A stretch of 64,000 nt of DNA from Phosphoribacter sp037045055 (GCA_037045055.1 JBAOHJ010000001.1:62001-126000), one strand, 5' to 3'. Shown: positions 35,200-44,746, counted from the stretch's first letter. Made by a program: numbers and translations. The notes: generated from the sequence alone by a model not told the origin.

Positions 35200-36462
35200 T
35201 CAGGCCCCGGCGGCCCGCCGGCGGTCGTCCTCGTGGGCGATGGAGCCCAGCTCACGCCACAACGCCGCGAGGATGAGCGCCGACCCGACGAAGCCGAACC
35301 AGTACGGCCCGGTAATGCCCCACCCGGCGGCGATGAGCCCGCCCAGGGCGCTGCCGACGACCATCCCGCCGAGCATCGCCATGACATAGACGCTGCCCAC
35401 CCGCCCCTGGATGTGGGTCGGTACCGCCCGCTGCCGGACGCTGGAGGCGACGGTCGCCCAATAGGCGAGATGGATGCCGAAGAGCCCGAGCATCGCCATC
35501 GCCACCGCGGGGGTGCTCGTCACCGCGAGGGCGAGGTGGGTCAGCGTCTCGAGGACCAGGCCGTAGCGCATGACGTCGCCGAGCGGCACGTGCCGCTGCA
35601 CCCAACCGTAGGTCGCGGTGCCGAGGATCCCGCCGACCGCGCCGACCGTGGTGAGCAGTCCGAAACCCACCGTCCCGAGACCGAGCCGTTCGGCGGCATA
35701 CAGGACGAGCACCCCCCACGATGCCCCGTAGGTGACGTTGAAGAAGAGGATCTGCAGCACCAGGGCCCGCATCGCCCGGTGCCGCCAGGTCCAGGCCAGC
35801 CCGGCCCGGATGTCCGCGAGCACGCGCGGCCGGGGCGCGTCACCCTCACCCGGGCGCGGGAGGGTATGCCGCGGCAGCGCGATCCGGGCGAAGAGCAGCG
35901 CGCCCGCGAGGATGCAGATGGTCTGCGCGGCGAACGGCCACGCGGCCCCGACGGCGAACAGCGCCGCCCCGACGGGCGGCCCGACGAGCTGGTTGAGCGA
36001 CACCCACCCGAAGGTCAGCCGGGCGTTGGCCACGCCCAGCCCGCCCGGCCCGACGATCATCGGCAGGACCGTGCGGGACGCCGCGTCGACGAAGGTCTCC
36101 GCGGTGGCGACCAGCACCAGGGTGGCGATGACGACGGCCACCGAGACCACGCCGCCGGCGATGCACCCGACGAGCGCGAGCACACCGACCGCGCGCACGA
36201 CGTTGCCCCACAGGACGATCCGGCGGCGGTCGTGGCGGTCGGCCAGCGCGCCGGCATACAGGCCGAGGACGAACCCGGGCAGCCACTGGGTCAGGGCCGC
36301 GAGGGACACCAGCCGGGGGTCGGAGGTGAACGAGGCGACGAGCAGAGGACCGGCGGCCAGGGCGAAGCCGTCGGCGAGGTTGGCCACCCAGACGGAGCCC
36401 AGCAGCCAGCGGAACGGCCGGCCCAGCGTCAGCGGCGCGAGCAGGTCGAGGGCGCGGCTCAC
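35200..36462 (-). CDS. MFS transporter, EntS-like (MFS_3)
   Basis: A 420-aa membrane protein with about twelve helices. The loop GALADRHDRRRIVLWGN between helices 2 and 3 is the MFS signature, and overall layout resembles MFS_3 exporters such as EntS. The substrate is unknown. The GTG start (36462) overlaps the lipB stop (GTGA), so it is translationally coupled to lipB. Confidence 0.83.
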   Translation of the reverse strand: MSRALDLLAPLTLGRPFRWLLGSVWVANLADGFALAAGPLLVASFTSDPRLVSLAALTQWLPGFVLGLYAGALADRHDRRRIVLWGNVVRAVGVLALVGCIAGGVVSVAVVIATLVLVATAETFVDAASRTVLPMIVGPGGLGVANARLTFGWVSLNQLVGPPVGAALFAVGAAWPFAAQTICILAGALLFARIALPRHTLPRPGEGDAPRPRVLADIRAGLAWTWRHRAMRALVLQILFFNVTYGASWGVLVLYAAERLGLGTVGFGLLTTVGAVGGILGTATYGWVQRHVPLGDVMRYGLVLETLTHLALAVTSTPAVAMAMLGLFGIHLAYWATVASSVRQRAVPTHIQGRVGSVYVMAMLGGMVVGSALGGLIAAGWGITGPYWFGFVGSALILAALWRELGSIAHEDDRRRAAGA

Positions 36463-37121
36463 GTGCGGGTGGGCCGCCGCTGGGGGGCGAGGTCGGCGAG
36501 CACGTCGGCGAGGTGACGCTCGACGAGCGGGAGCACCTCGGGCACGGTGACCGGCCGGCCCACCTCCTGCGACAGCGAGGTCACGCCCGCGTCGGCGATG
36601 CCGCACGGGACGATGACCTGCGCCCAGCCCAGAGCCGGGTCGCAGTTGAGCGCGAAGCCGTGCATGGTCACCTGGCGGCTGACCCGGATGCCGATGGCGC
36701 CGACCTTGCGCCGCGGCCCGCGGGCGTCCGGGAGCACCCAGGTGCCGGTCTGCCCCTCGACGCGTCCGGCGGCGACGCCGACGTCGGCGCAGACCCGGAT
36801 CATCATGTCCTCCAGGCGTCGGACGTACGCGACGACGTCGATGGGCGCCGGCAGCCGGACGATGGGGTAGCCGGTGATCTGACCCGGCCCGTGCCAGGTG
36901 ATCTTGCCGCCCCGGTCCACCTCGAGGACCGGCGTGCCGTCGCGGGGGCGTTCGTGCGGCTCGGTGCGCTTGCCCGCGGTGTACACCGGCCGGTGTTCCA
37001 GCAGCAGCACCGTGTCGGGGTCGAGGCCGGCGACGACCCGGGCGTGCACCTCGCGCTGACGCTGCCACGCCTCGGCGTAGTCGACGTAGTCGGGCGCGAA
37101 CCCGAGGTGCACCACGCGCAT
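36459..37121 (-). CDS. lipB: Octanoyl-ACP:protein N-octanoyltransferase
   Basis: This enzyme moves an octanoyl group from ACP onto lipoyl domains as the first step of lipoate synthesis. The 220-aa protein carries EHRPVYTAGKR, KITWHGPGQITGYP, the lysine in RKVGAIGIRVSR, and the cysteine pair region GFALNCDPAL and VPCGIADAG. TAGGGT ends six bases before the ATG, so the message is probably leaderless. lipA lies downstream after an MFS and a hydrolase gene. Confidence 0.96.
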   Translation of the reverse strand: MRVVHLGFAPDYVDYAEAWQRQREVHARVVAGLDPDTVLLLEHRPVYTAGKRTEPHERPRDGTPVLEVDRGGKITWHGPGQITGYPIVRLPAPIDVVAYVRRLEDMMIRVCADVGVAAGRVEGQTGTWVLPDARGPRRKVGAIGIRVSRQVTMHGFALNCDPALGWAQVIVPCGIADAGVTSLSQEVGRPVTVPEVLPLVERHLADVLADLAPQRRPTRT

Positions 37122-37178
37122 GGGGGCACCCTACGCGCGGTGGGCCGCCCCGGTGCCCTGCGTCGTTACGCTGCGGGC

Positions 37179-38216
37179 ATGGTGCGCGTGGGGCTCGTCG
37201 GCTACGGACTCGCCGGCGCGCAGTTCCACGCGCCGATGCTGCAGGCGGCCGGGCTCGAGGTCGCGGGTGTCGTGACCCGCGACGCGGCGCGGGTGGCCCA
37301 GGTGACCCGAGAGCTGCCCCGCGCCCTCGTGCTGCCCGACGTGCCGGCCCTGCTCGCCCAGCCCGGGGTCGACCTCGTCGTCGTCGCCTCGCCCAGCGGC
37401 CGGCACGTCGAGCACGCTGCAGCGGCGTTGGCGGCGGGGATCGGCGTGGTCGTGGACAAGCCCCTGGCCGTCGACGCGCCGTCTGCTCGCCACCTCGTCG
37501 CCACGGCGCGGCGCGGCGGCATACCGCTGACGGTGTTCCAGAACCGGCGCTACGACCCGGAGTTCGCGACCGTGCGCGACCTGGTCGCGGCCGAGGCCCT
37601 CGGGTCGGTGCGGGGTGCCGAGCTGCGGTGGGAGAGGTGGCGACCGGTGGGGCTGGACCGGTGGCGCGAACGTCTCCCGCCAGCCGAGGGCGGGGGGCTG
37701 CTGCTGGACCTGGGCACCCATCTGGTGGACCAGGCGGTGCTGTTGCTCGGGCCGGTCGCCGCCGTCTACGCGCAGGTGCGCAGTTGGACGACCCTCGCCG
37801 AGGACTACGCGTTCCTCGTCCTGCACCATGTGGGCGGGCTGGTCACCCAGGTGACCATGTCGTCGGTCGCCGGGGCGCCGGGGCCACGGTGGCGGGTCAC
37901 CGGCAGCGACGGGACCTTCGTCCTGGGGTCGGCGGGGGCGGAGGCGAGCGCGTTTCCCGACGCCGACGGCCCGCCCGGTCAGCACGGGTGGGTGGTCCGA
38001 GGCGAGCGGCGCGAACCGGTCCGGGCCCGTGTCGCCGACCCGGTCGACTTCTACCGTCAGGTGGCGGTGGCGCTCGGGTCGGCCCACCCGCAGGAGGGTA
38101 TGCCGGTCGACCCCGACGACGCGGTGCACGTCCTGGCGGTCCTGGACGCGGCGAGAGTCAGCGCGCGCGAGCGGCGTGCGGTCGACGTCGCCGTCGCACC
38201 CGAGCCGTCGGCGTAG
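37179..38216 (+). CDS. Gfo/Idh/MocA-family oxidoreductase
   Basis: A 345-aa NAD(P)-dependent oxidoreductase. The N-terminal VGLVGYGLAGAQFHAPML and VVVASPSGRHVEHAAAAL form the dinucleotide fold. The conserved lysine motif VVDKPLAVDA and LDLGTHLVDQ, with its catalytic histidine, follow. Such enzymes act on sugars, inositols or related compounds; the substrate is unknown. TACGCT (37167-37172) ends six bases before ATG 37179. It is divergent from lipB. Confidence 0.88.
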   Translation: MVRVGLVGYGLAGAQFHAPMLQAAGLEVAGVVTRDAARVAQVTRELPRALVLPDVPALLAQPGVDLVVVASPSGRHVEHAAAALAAGIGVVVDKPLAVDAPSARHLVATARRGGIPLTVFQNRRYDPEFATVRDLVAAEALGSVRGAELRWERWRPVGLDRWRERLPPAEGGGLLLDLGTHLVDQAVLLLGPVAAVYAQVRSWTTLAEDYAFLVLHHVGGLVTQVTMSSVAGAPGPRWRVTGSDGTFVLGSAGAEASAFPDADGPPGQHGWVVRGERREPVRARVADPVDFYRQVAVALGSAHPQEGMPVDPDDAVHVLAVLDAARVSARERRAVDVAVAPEPSA

Positions 38217-38234
38217 TGCCCTAGCGTGGCGGGC

Positions 38235-38660
38235 ATGGCGATGCAGCAGCGGCTGTCCTGTCTCACCCTCGGCGTGGCCGACCTGCCTCGAGCGGTCGCG
38301 TTCTACGAGGCGCTGGGGTGGCGCGGGGAGGTGGGCGAGGACGTCGCGTTCTTCCAGGCCGGCGGCCTGGTGCTGGCCTTGTGGTCGCGCGCGAGGCTCG
38401 CCGAGGACAGCGCGGTGGTCGACTCGGGCGGGTGGGGCGGCGTCACGCTGGCCTACAACACCCGGGACGAGGGCGAGGTGGACGCGGTCCTCGCGGCGGC
38501 GGTGTCCGCCGGGGCGCGGCTGGGGCGGCCCGGGGCGCGGACCTTCTGGGGCGGCTACTCCGGGGTGTTCCTCGACCCGGACGGCCATCCCTGGGAGGTG
38601 GCGCACAACCCGGCGTGGTCCGTCACCGACGACGGGCGCACCCTGCTGGGCGGCGGGTAG
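38235..38660 (+). CDS. VOC (glyoxalase-fold) protein
   Basis: A 141-aa protein with the paired beta-alpha-beta modules of the vicinal oxygen chelate family. LTLGVADLPRAVAFYEALGW opens the first module and SGVFLDPDGHPWEVAHNP ends the second. It may bind a metal and a small molecule, or serve as a resistance or isomerase protein. TAGCGT (38222-38227) ends seven bases before ATG 38235, which favours this start over the in-frame GTG inside that box. Confidence 0.82.
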   Translation: MAMQQRLSCLTLGVADLPRAVAFYEALGWRGEVGEDVAFFQAGGLVLALWSRARLAEDSAVVDSGGWGGVTLAYNTRDEGEVDAVLAAAVSAGARLGRPGARTFWGGYSGVFLDPDGHPWEVAHNPAWSVTDDGRTLLGGG

Positions 38661-38779
38661 GGGCACCGGGCCGCCCCGCGAGGGCAGCAGCGGCCGGCGG
38701 ACGCCCCGGTGTCGCCGATCAGCCCGGGACCTGTGGACGAGAGCAGCGGGCCGGCGCCGACCGCGGGCACGATGGCGGG

Positions 38780-40255
38780 GTGCTGCCGCCGATCGGTCCC
38801 CTGCCCGTGGTCGCCGGGTATGCCGTGTCCCACCTGATCGGCCACGGAGCGACGAGCACGGTGTGGGCGGCCACCGACGACGACACCGGCGAGGCCGTCG
38901 CGGTGAAGATCACCGACCCGGCGATGGACCGGGCCGCCGACGTGCTGGCCATCGCCGCGCGGGAGAGCGCGGTGCTGGAGCGCGTGCCGCACGAGCACGT
39001 GATCCGGCTGCGCCGGGCCTTCGCCCGGCCCGACGGGTCGGTGGCGATCGTCATGGACCGTGCCGAGGGCGGGAGCCTGGCGGACCTGGTCGCCGCGCGC
39101 GGGCGGCTCACCGACGGGGAGGTCGCCACCGTGCTCACTCCGCTGGCCGGTGTCCTGGCGGCGCTGCACCGCGCGGGGGTCGTCCACGGCGACCTGTCGC
39201 CGCGCAACGTCCTGTTCACCGCCGCGGGCAAGCCGCTGCTGGCCGACTTCGCCACCGCCCGGGCGGTCGGCGAGAGCGACGCGCCGCTGCCGGCCGGGAC
39301 GCCGGGCTTCCTGCCACCCGAGCGCGCCGCCGGCGACGTGGCGACCGAGGCCGGCGACGTCTACGGTCTGGGCGCACTGGCGTGGTTCGCCCTGACCGGC
39401 AGGCCGCTGTCGCCGGGATCGGCGCCCGACCCGGCGCACGCGGCGGGCCTGGTCGGCGCGGCATACGGGCCGGTGGTGACCGCCCTGCTCGACGCGGACC
39501 CCGACGCCCGCCCCGACCCTGCCCAGGCGGCGCAGCGCCTGTATGCCGCGGCCCCGCCGGTCCCGCTGCGTCTGGTGCCCCACGGCGAGGGGGACATCAC
39601 CGTTGCCCTGACCCGACGCCTGCGGGCTCAGGCGGCGCTCGCCCCCGCCGGGCCTGCCGAGCGGCCGCCACGGCGGTGGGGTCGCCGGTCGCGGGGTCGG
39701 CATGCCGCGCCGGCGCCGCGCGGTGCGGCCGGCTCCCGAGGGCGCCTGCCGGCCGGGGGCGTCGGGCTGGGGCTCGTGGGCGTCGTGGTGGTGGCCGTCG
39801 CGGTGAGCACTGTCGCGTGGGTGCGCGGCACCGACGGCTCCGGCCCGGATCCGGTCGACCCCGCCCTGGTCGAGATCACCGAGCACGCCGAGGGCGCGCT
39901 GGGGGGCCTGGTCGCCCAGCGGGCCCGGGCGTTGCAGGAGGCCGACCCGGCCGGCTTGCTGCGCGCGGAGGCCCCCGGCTCGCCCATCCACGAGCACGAC
40001 GGTCGGCTCGTCGCCGCGCTGCTGTCCACCGGGCGCCGGTATGCCGCGGTGCGGTACACCATCCGGACCGTGCGGCCCGTCGAGGTGCACCCCCCGACGG
40101 CGACGTTGCTCGCCCAGATCGACACCCTGGCCTACGACGGCGCCGCGCCCACCGAGGCGGTTGCGGCCGTGTCGCCCACCCTGGGGGCGCCGGTGCTTGT
40201 CGAGGTGCGCCTCGTCGACGGGCGGTGGCTTCTGGCCGACGTGCGCGAGCCCTGA
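38780..40255 (+). CDS. Membrane-anchored Ser/Thr protein kinase, variant motifs
   Basis: A 491-aa protein with an N-terminal kinase domain (about residues 12-270), a basic linker, one membrane helix near 325-350 and a ~120-aa outer domain. The ATP lysine is Lys43 in AVKI. The catalytic loop reads VHGDLSPRNVLF (HGD instead of HRD; Asp138), and the metal site is LADFATA (DFA instead of DFG; Asp156). The key residues are still present, so activity is possible. The outer domain has no clear family match. GTG 38780 follows a CACGAT box by six bases. Confidence 0.85.
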   Translation: MLPPIGPLPVVAGYAVSHLIGHGATSTVWAATDDDTGEAVAVKITDPAMDRAADVLAIAARESAVLERVPHEHVIRLRRAFARPDGSVAIVMDRAEGGSLADLVAARGRLTDGEVATVLTPLAGVLAALHRAGVVHGDLSPRNVLFTAAGKPLLADFATARAVGESDAPLPAGTPGFLPPERAAGDVATEAGDVYGLGALAWFALTGRPLSPGSAPDPAHAAGLVGAAYGPVVTALLDADPDARPDPAQAAQRLYAAAPPVPLRLVPHGEGDITVALTRRLRAQAALAPAGPAERPPRRWGRRSRGRHAAPAPRGAAGSRGRLPAGGVGLGLVGVVVVAVAVSTVAWVRGTDGSGPDPVDPALVEITEHAEGALGGLVAQRARALQEADPAGLLRAEAPGSPIHEHDGRLVAALLSTGRRYAAVRYTIRTVRPVEVHPPTATLLAQIDTLAYDGAAPTEAVAAVSPTLGAPVLVEVRLVDGRWLLADVREP

Positions 40256-40298
40256 GCACGGCCGCCGGGCCCGTGGACCCCAGGGTCGACGCGTCGGC

Positions 40299-40315
40299 GG
40301 CCGGCGGCGCCGGCC
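40299..40315. terminator. GC hairpin between convergent genes
   Basis: GGCCGG and CCGGCC form a stem with a 5-nt loop between the kinase gene and the convergent epimerase gene. It could end transcription from both sides, though there is no U-tract. Confidence 0.35.
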
Positions 40316-40318
40316 CGG

Positions 40319-41209
40319 TCAGGCGAGGGTGGCGGCGGCACCGGCCAGGGTCGAGTGCTCGAAGTCGAACCCACTGTCCCGCAGCCGGTCGGGCACCACC
40401 CGCAGGCTGCCCAGCACGTCCGTGGCGAACTCCCCGAGCGCCACCCGCAGGGCGAACGCCGGGGACGGCACGACGGCCGGCCGGTGCAGCACCCGGGCCA
40501 GGGCGGTGGCCACCTCCCGCTGTGGCCGGGGGTCGGGCCCGACGAGGTTGACCGGTCCACGGATCTCGGGGTGGTCGATCAGGTGTGCGTAACCGCGCAC
40601 GGCGTCGGGCAACGTCACCCAGGACATGAACTGCCGCCCGGACCCCAGCGGCCCGGCCAGCCCGAGGCGCGTCAGCCGCACCAGCCGCGGGAACATCCCG
40701 CCTGCTGCCGACATGACCAGGCCGGTGCGGGCGTGGGCGACCGGCATACCGGCGTCGTGGGCGCTGGCCGGGGCCCCCTCCCAGGCCCGCACGACCTCGG
40801 CGAGGAACCCGTGGCCCGGGGCGCTGGTCTCGGTGAGGACCTCCTCGCCGCGGTCGGGGCCGTAGTAGCCGATGGCCGACGCGACGACGAGGCGCACCGG
40901 GCGGTCCTGGGCGGCCACCGCCCCCGCCACCGCTGTGGTGCCCTCGACCCTGGAGCGCAGGACGAGGTCCTTGTATGCCGGCGTCCACCGCCGGTCGCCG
41001 ACCCCGGCCCCGGCCAGGTGGACGACGGCGTCCACCCCGGTCAGCGCCGCCGGGTCCAGGCGGGCGGTCGAGGGATCCCACGGGATCTCCTCCGGCGCCG
41101 ACGGGGGATGCCGCACCAGCCGCACCACCTCGTCGCCGCGCGCGCGCAGGTATGCCGCGAGCGCGGTGCCGATGAACCCCGACGCGCCGGTGACGGCGAT
41201 GCGGGCCAT
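40319..41209 (-). CDS. TIGR01777-type epimerase (SDR39U1-like)
   Basis: A 296-aa NAD(P)-binding protein. It starts MARIAVTGASGFIGTALAAY and has VDAVVHLAGAGVGDRRW, SAIGYYGPDRGEEVLTE and GRQFMSWVTLPDAVRGY, all diagnostic of this family. Its reaction is unknown. GGAGG lies before the ATG. It is downstream of lpd and sucB on the same strand, a neighbourhood also seen in Mycobacterium. Confidence 0.88.
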   Translation of the reverse strand: MARIAVTGASGFIGTALAAYLRARGDEVVRLVRHPPSAPEEIPWDPSTARLDPAALTGVDAVVHLAGAGVGDRRWTPAYKDLVLRSRVEGTTAVAGAVAAQDRPVRLVVASAIGYYGPDRGEEVLTETSAPGHGFLAEVVRAWEGAPASAHDAGMPVAHARTGLVMSAAGGMFPRLVRLTRLGLAGPLGSGRQFMSWVTLPDAVRGYAHLIDHPEIRGPVNLVGPDPRPQREVATALARVLHRPAVVPSPAFALRVALGEFATDVLGSLRVVPDRLRDSGFDFEHSTLAGAAATLA

Positions 41210-41234
41210 GGTGGCTCCTCCCTGGCCGGGCGTG

Positions 41235-43172
41235 CTATAGACCGAGATCGGCCTCGAAGCTGCCCTCCTCGAGGCGGGTCTTCATGGCCACGAGGAAGCG
41301 TGCGGCGTCGGCGCCGTCGACGATCCGGTGGTCGTAGGACAGGGCGAGCATCATGATCTGGCGGATCGCGATCGTCTCGCCCCCGTCGGCGTCGGTGACG
41401 ACCACCGGCCGTTTGACCAGGGCGCCGGTGCCGAGAATGGCCACCTGCGGCTGGTTGATGATCGGGGTGTCGAACAGCGCGCCCCGGCTGCCGGTGTTGG
41501 TGATGGTGAAGGTGCCGCCGGCCAGGTCGTCCGGGGTGATCTTGTTGCTGCGAGTGCGCTCGGCGACGTCGGCGATGGCCCGGGCCAGACCGGCGATGTT
41601 GAGGTCGCCGGCGTTCTTCACGACCGGGACGATCAGGCCCTTGTCCGTGTCGACGGCGACGGAGAGGTTCTCCTGGCCGTGGTAGATGATCGAGTCGCCC
41701 TCGACGCTGGCGTTGACCATGGGGAAGGCCTTGAGCGCCTCGACGGACGCCAGCGCGAGGAACGGCAGGAAGCTGAGCTTGGTGCCCTCACGGGCCTCGA
41801 AGGCGGACTTGGAACGCGCCCGCAGCCGGGCCACCTTGGTCAGGTCCACCTCGACGACGGTGGTCAGCTGGGCGGACACCTGCAGCGACTCGACCATCCG
41901 GGCGGCGATGACCTTGCGCAACCGGCTCATCTTCTCGGTGGTGCCGCGCTTGGGGGAGGCGCCGCCGCCCGGGGCACCCCGGGGCGCGACCGGACCGGCC
42001 GCCGCGGCGTCCGGGGCCGCGGCGTCCGGGGCCGCCCCAGCCGTGACCGCCCCAGCCGTCGGGGTCGACGCAGGCGCCGCGGGCTGCGCGGCCCGGGAGG
42101 CCGCGTCGAGGATGTCCTGCTTGCGCACCCGCCCGCCGACGCCGGTGCCGGTGACGGTCGCGATGTCCACGCCGTGCTGGGCGGCGAGCTTGCGCACCAA
42201 CGGGGTGACGTAGCCGCCGTCGACCTGCGGCGCGCCCGCGGGCGCCGAGGGGGGCGCCGCGGCGGGTGCGGGGGAGGCGGGTGCGGGGGAGGCGGGTGGC
42301 GGGGGCGGGGCCGCCGCGGGCGGTGCGGGGGAGGGCGCCGGTGCGGGGGAGGGTGCCGGTGCGGGCGGGGGTGCCGGTGCCGGGGAGGCGGGCGGCGGCG
42401 GGGCAGCGGCCGGTGCGGACGCCGCCGGGGTCGGGGCCGCCGCTGCGGCGGCGCCGATGACGGCCAACGAGGCGCCGACCGCGGCCGTCTCGTCCTCGCC
42501 GACGAGGATCGTGGTGAGCACGCCGGCGTACGGGGAGGGGATCTCGGTGTCGACCTTGTCGGTGGAGACCTCCAGCAGCGGCTCGTCGACCTCGACCCGG
42601 TCGCCTTCGGCCTTGAGCCAGCGCGTGACGGTGCCCTCGGTGACCGATTCGCCGAGCGCCGGCATGGTCACCGTCTGTCCCTCGGCCGCGGACTCGGCGG
42701 TCTGCGGGGTGATCGGCTGCTCCGCGGACGGCTGCCCGGGCACCGGTGCCGCGGCCTGCGCGGGGATCGGCTCGGCCTGCTCCTGCTCCGGGTCGGCCTG
42801 CACCGCCTGCGGCTCGGCCTGCTCCGCCTGCGGCTCGGCCTGCCCCGCCTGCGGCTCGGCCTGCTCCGCCTGCGGCTCGGCCTCGGCGGCAGGGGCCGGC
42901 TGCGCTGCTGATGCGGGCGCGCTCTCATCGGCGTCGCCGTCGCCGATGACCGCGAGATCGGCGCCGACCGCCGCGGTCTCGTCCTCGGCGACGAGGATCT
43001 CCAGCAGGGTCCCCGCGACGGGGGAGGGAATCTCGGTGTCGACCTTGTCGGTGGACACCTCGAGCAACGGCTCGTCGACCTCGACCCGCTCGCCGACCTG
43101 CTTGAGCCAGCGGGTGACCGTGCCCTCGGTGACGGACTCGCCCAGGGCCGGCATGGTCACTCGTTCGGGCAT
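41235..43172 (-). CDS. sucB: 2-oxoacid dehydrogenase E2 with two lipoyl domains (dihydrolipoamide acyltransferase)
   Basis: This 645-aa core subunit carries acyl groups on lipoyl arms between E1, itself and CoA. Two lipoyl domains (about 1-78 and 168-245) each have the EVSTDKVDTEIPSP lysine motif. They are joined by a Glu/Pro/Gln/Ala repeat linker and followed by a long Ala-Pro linker. Next come the E3-binding domain (YVTPLVRKLAAQHGVD, GTGVGGRVRKQDIL) and the catalytic domain ending in SYDHRIVDGADAARFL, with the HxxxDG motif. Actinobacteria may share this E2 between pyruvate and oxoglutarate complexes. GAGGAG precedes the ATG. It follows lpd by 27 bp. Confidence 0.94.
   Translation of the reverse strand: MPERVTMPALGESVTEGTVTRWLKQVGERVEVDEPLLEVSTDKVDTEIPSPVAGTLLEILVAEDETAAVGADLAVIGDGDADESAPASAAQPAPAAEAEPQAEQAEPQAGQAEPQAEQAEPQAVQADPEQEQAEPIPAQAAAPVPGQPSAEQPITPQTAESAAEGQTVTMPALGESVTEGTVTRWLKAEGDRVEVDEPLLEVSTDKVDTEIPSPYAGVLTTILVGEDETAAVGASLAVIGAAAAAAPTPAASAPAAAPPPPASPAPAPPPAPAPSPAPAPSPAPPAAAPPPPPASPAPASPAPAAAPPSAPAGAPQVDGGYVTPLVRKLAAQHGVDIATVTGTGVGGRVRKQDILDAASRAAQPAAPASTPTAGAVTAGAAPDAAAPDAAAAGPVAPRGAPGGGASPKRGTTEKMSRLRKVIAARMVESLQVSAQLTTVVEVDLTKVARLRARSKSAFEAREGTKLSFLPFLALASVEALKAFPMVNASVEGDSIIYHGQENLSVAVDTDKGLIVPVVKNAGDLNIAGLARAIADVAERTRSNKITPDDLAGGTFTITNTGSRGALFDTPIINQPQVAILGTGALVKRPVVVTDADGGETIAIRQIMMLALSYDHRIVDGADAARFLVAMKTRLEEGSFEADLGL
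42807..42883. repeat. 21-bp tandem repeat in sucB linker
   Basis: About 3.7 copies of a 21-base unit encode heptads of the form EPQAEQA in the linker between the two lipoyl domains. Copies are almost identical at DNA level, so the linker length may vary between strains. Confidence 0.85.
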
Positions 43173-43199
43173 CGGAACTCCTCGTCGGGTCGGGCAGGG

Positions 43200-44579
43200 T
43201 CACGCGTGGACGTGCAGGGGCTTGCCGGCCAGGGCGAGGTGGGCCTCGCCGAGGGCCTCGTTCTGCGTCGGGTGGGCGTGCAGGAACGGCGCGACATCCT
43301 CGGGCAGGGCCTCCCACCCGACGATGAGCGCGGCCTCGCCGACCTGCTCGCCCATCCGAGCACCGATCATATGAACCCCGACCACCGGGCCGTCGCCGGC
43401 TCTGACCACCTTGACGAATCCCGCGGTGCGCAGGATCTGCGACCGACCGTTGCCGCCGAGGTTGTAGTCGAAGGTCTGCACCTGGTCGTGGACCTCGCGG
43501 GCCTGGGCCTCGGTGAGGCCGACGCTGGCGATCTCCGGGTCGCAGTAGGTCACGCGGGGGATGCCGGCGTCGCGCACCGGCGTGGGGCTCAGTCCGGCGA
43601 TGTCCTCGGCGACGAAGATCCCGTGGGCGAAGCCGCGGTGGGCCAGGGCCAGCCCGGGGACGAGGTCGCCCACGGCATACACGCCGTCGACGTTCGTGCG
43701 CAGGCGCTCGTCGGTGGGGACGTAGCCTCGCTCCACCCGCACCCCGGCCTCGACGTACCCGAGGCTCTCGCTCACCGGCTCGCGTCCCACCGCGACGAGC
43801 AGCAGGTCGGCGCTGCGCGTCGACCCGTCGTCCAGGCTCACGGTGACCGACGTCTCGGTCTGCCTCGCCCCCGCGACGCCCACCCCGGTGCGCACCGTGA
43901 TCCCCCGTTTGCCGAAGGCCCGCTGCAACGCTGCCGAGATCGCCGGCTCCTCTGCGGCGACGAGCCGAGGCAGCGCCTCGACGATCGTCACCTCGGCACC
44001 GAACGAGCGCCACACCGACGCCAGCTCGACACCGATGACCCCGCCGCCGAGCACGACCACCGACTCGGGCAGCCAGGAGAGCCTCAGCAGCTCGTCGCTG
44101 GTGACGACGCGCCCGCCGATCGCCAGCCCGGGCAGCGACTTGGGCCGCGATCCGGTGGCGAGCACGACGTGCCGGCCGGTGAGCGTGCGGTCGCCGACCG
44201 TCACCGAGTGCGGGTCGGCGAGCCGGCCGGTGCCCTCGACGTAGTCGATGTCACTGCTGGCGACCAGGCCGCGCAGCCCGCTGTGCAGCCGGGCGACGAC
44301 GCTGTCCTGGTAGGCGTGCACGGTGGCCAGGTCGATGGACTCGACGTGCGAGTTGACCCCGATGGCCGCCCCGTCCCGGGCCGCGTCGGCGACCTCCGCG
44401 ACGTGCAGCAACGCCTTGGTGGGGATGCACCCGCGGTGCAGGCAGGTCCCGCCGAGCCGGTCGCGCTCCACCAGGGCCACCCGCAGGCCCAGGGCGGCGG
44501 ACCGCAGGGCGCAGGCGTACCCGCCACTGCCGCCGCCGAGCACGACGACGTCGTAGTCGCGCTCGGCGTCAAGCGCCAC
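43200..44579 (-). CDS. lpd: Dihydrolipoamide dehydrogenase
   Basis: This FAD enzyme reoxidises dihydrolipoyl groups with NAD+. The 459-aa protein has the FAD motif VVLGGGSGGYACALR and the redox disulfide in GGTCLHRGCIPTK. It also has the NAD fold VVVLGGGVIGVELAS, the second FAD motif GVYAVGDLV and the active-site His in HAHPTQNEAL. GTG 44579 has AAGGAG upstream and gives the normal N-terminus; longer frames have no support. It heads an operon with sucB and the TIGR01777 epimerase. Confidence 0.95.
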   Translation of the reverse strand: MALDAERDYDVVVLGGGSGGYACALRSAALGLRVALVERDRLGGTCLHRGCIPTKALLHVAEVADAARDGAAIGVNSHVESIDLATVHAYQDSVVARLHSGLRGLVASSDIDYVEGTGRLADPHSVTVGDRTLTGRHVVLATGSRPKSLPGLAIGGRVVTSDELLRLSWLPESVVVLGGGVIGVELASVWRSFGAEVTIVEALPRLVAAEEPAISAALQRAFGKRGITVRTGVGVAGARQTETSVTVSLDDGSTRSADLLLVAVGREPVSESLGYVEAGVRVERGYVPTDERLRTNVDGVYAVGDLVPGLALAHRGFAHGIFVAEDIAGLSPTPVRDAGIPRVTYCDPEIASVGLTEAQAREVHDQVQTFDYNLGGNGRSQILRTAGFVKVVRAGDGPVVGVHMIGARMGEQVGEAALIVGWEALPEDVAPFLHAHPTQNEALGEAHLALAGKPLHVHA

Positions 44580-44746
44580 GGTGCTCTCCTTCGTCACGAG
44601 ACGTGGGTAAGGCATCTTGTCACTGGTCCCGGCCGATGTCACAAGCGTGCCTCACGGCCAACGCCAGCGCCCGACCGGCCCTCGCGTCCTGGTGCATACC
44701 CGCAGGGTGCCCCGCCGACCCGCCGGATCGGCATAGGGTCTCGCTC

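Noticed and set aside
44580..44746. CTTGT...ACAAG inverted repeat upstream of lpd as an operator
   Set aside because: Arms of only five bases with a 20-base centre are expected by chance at this scale.
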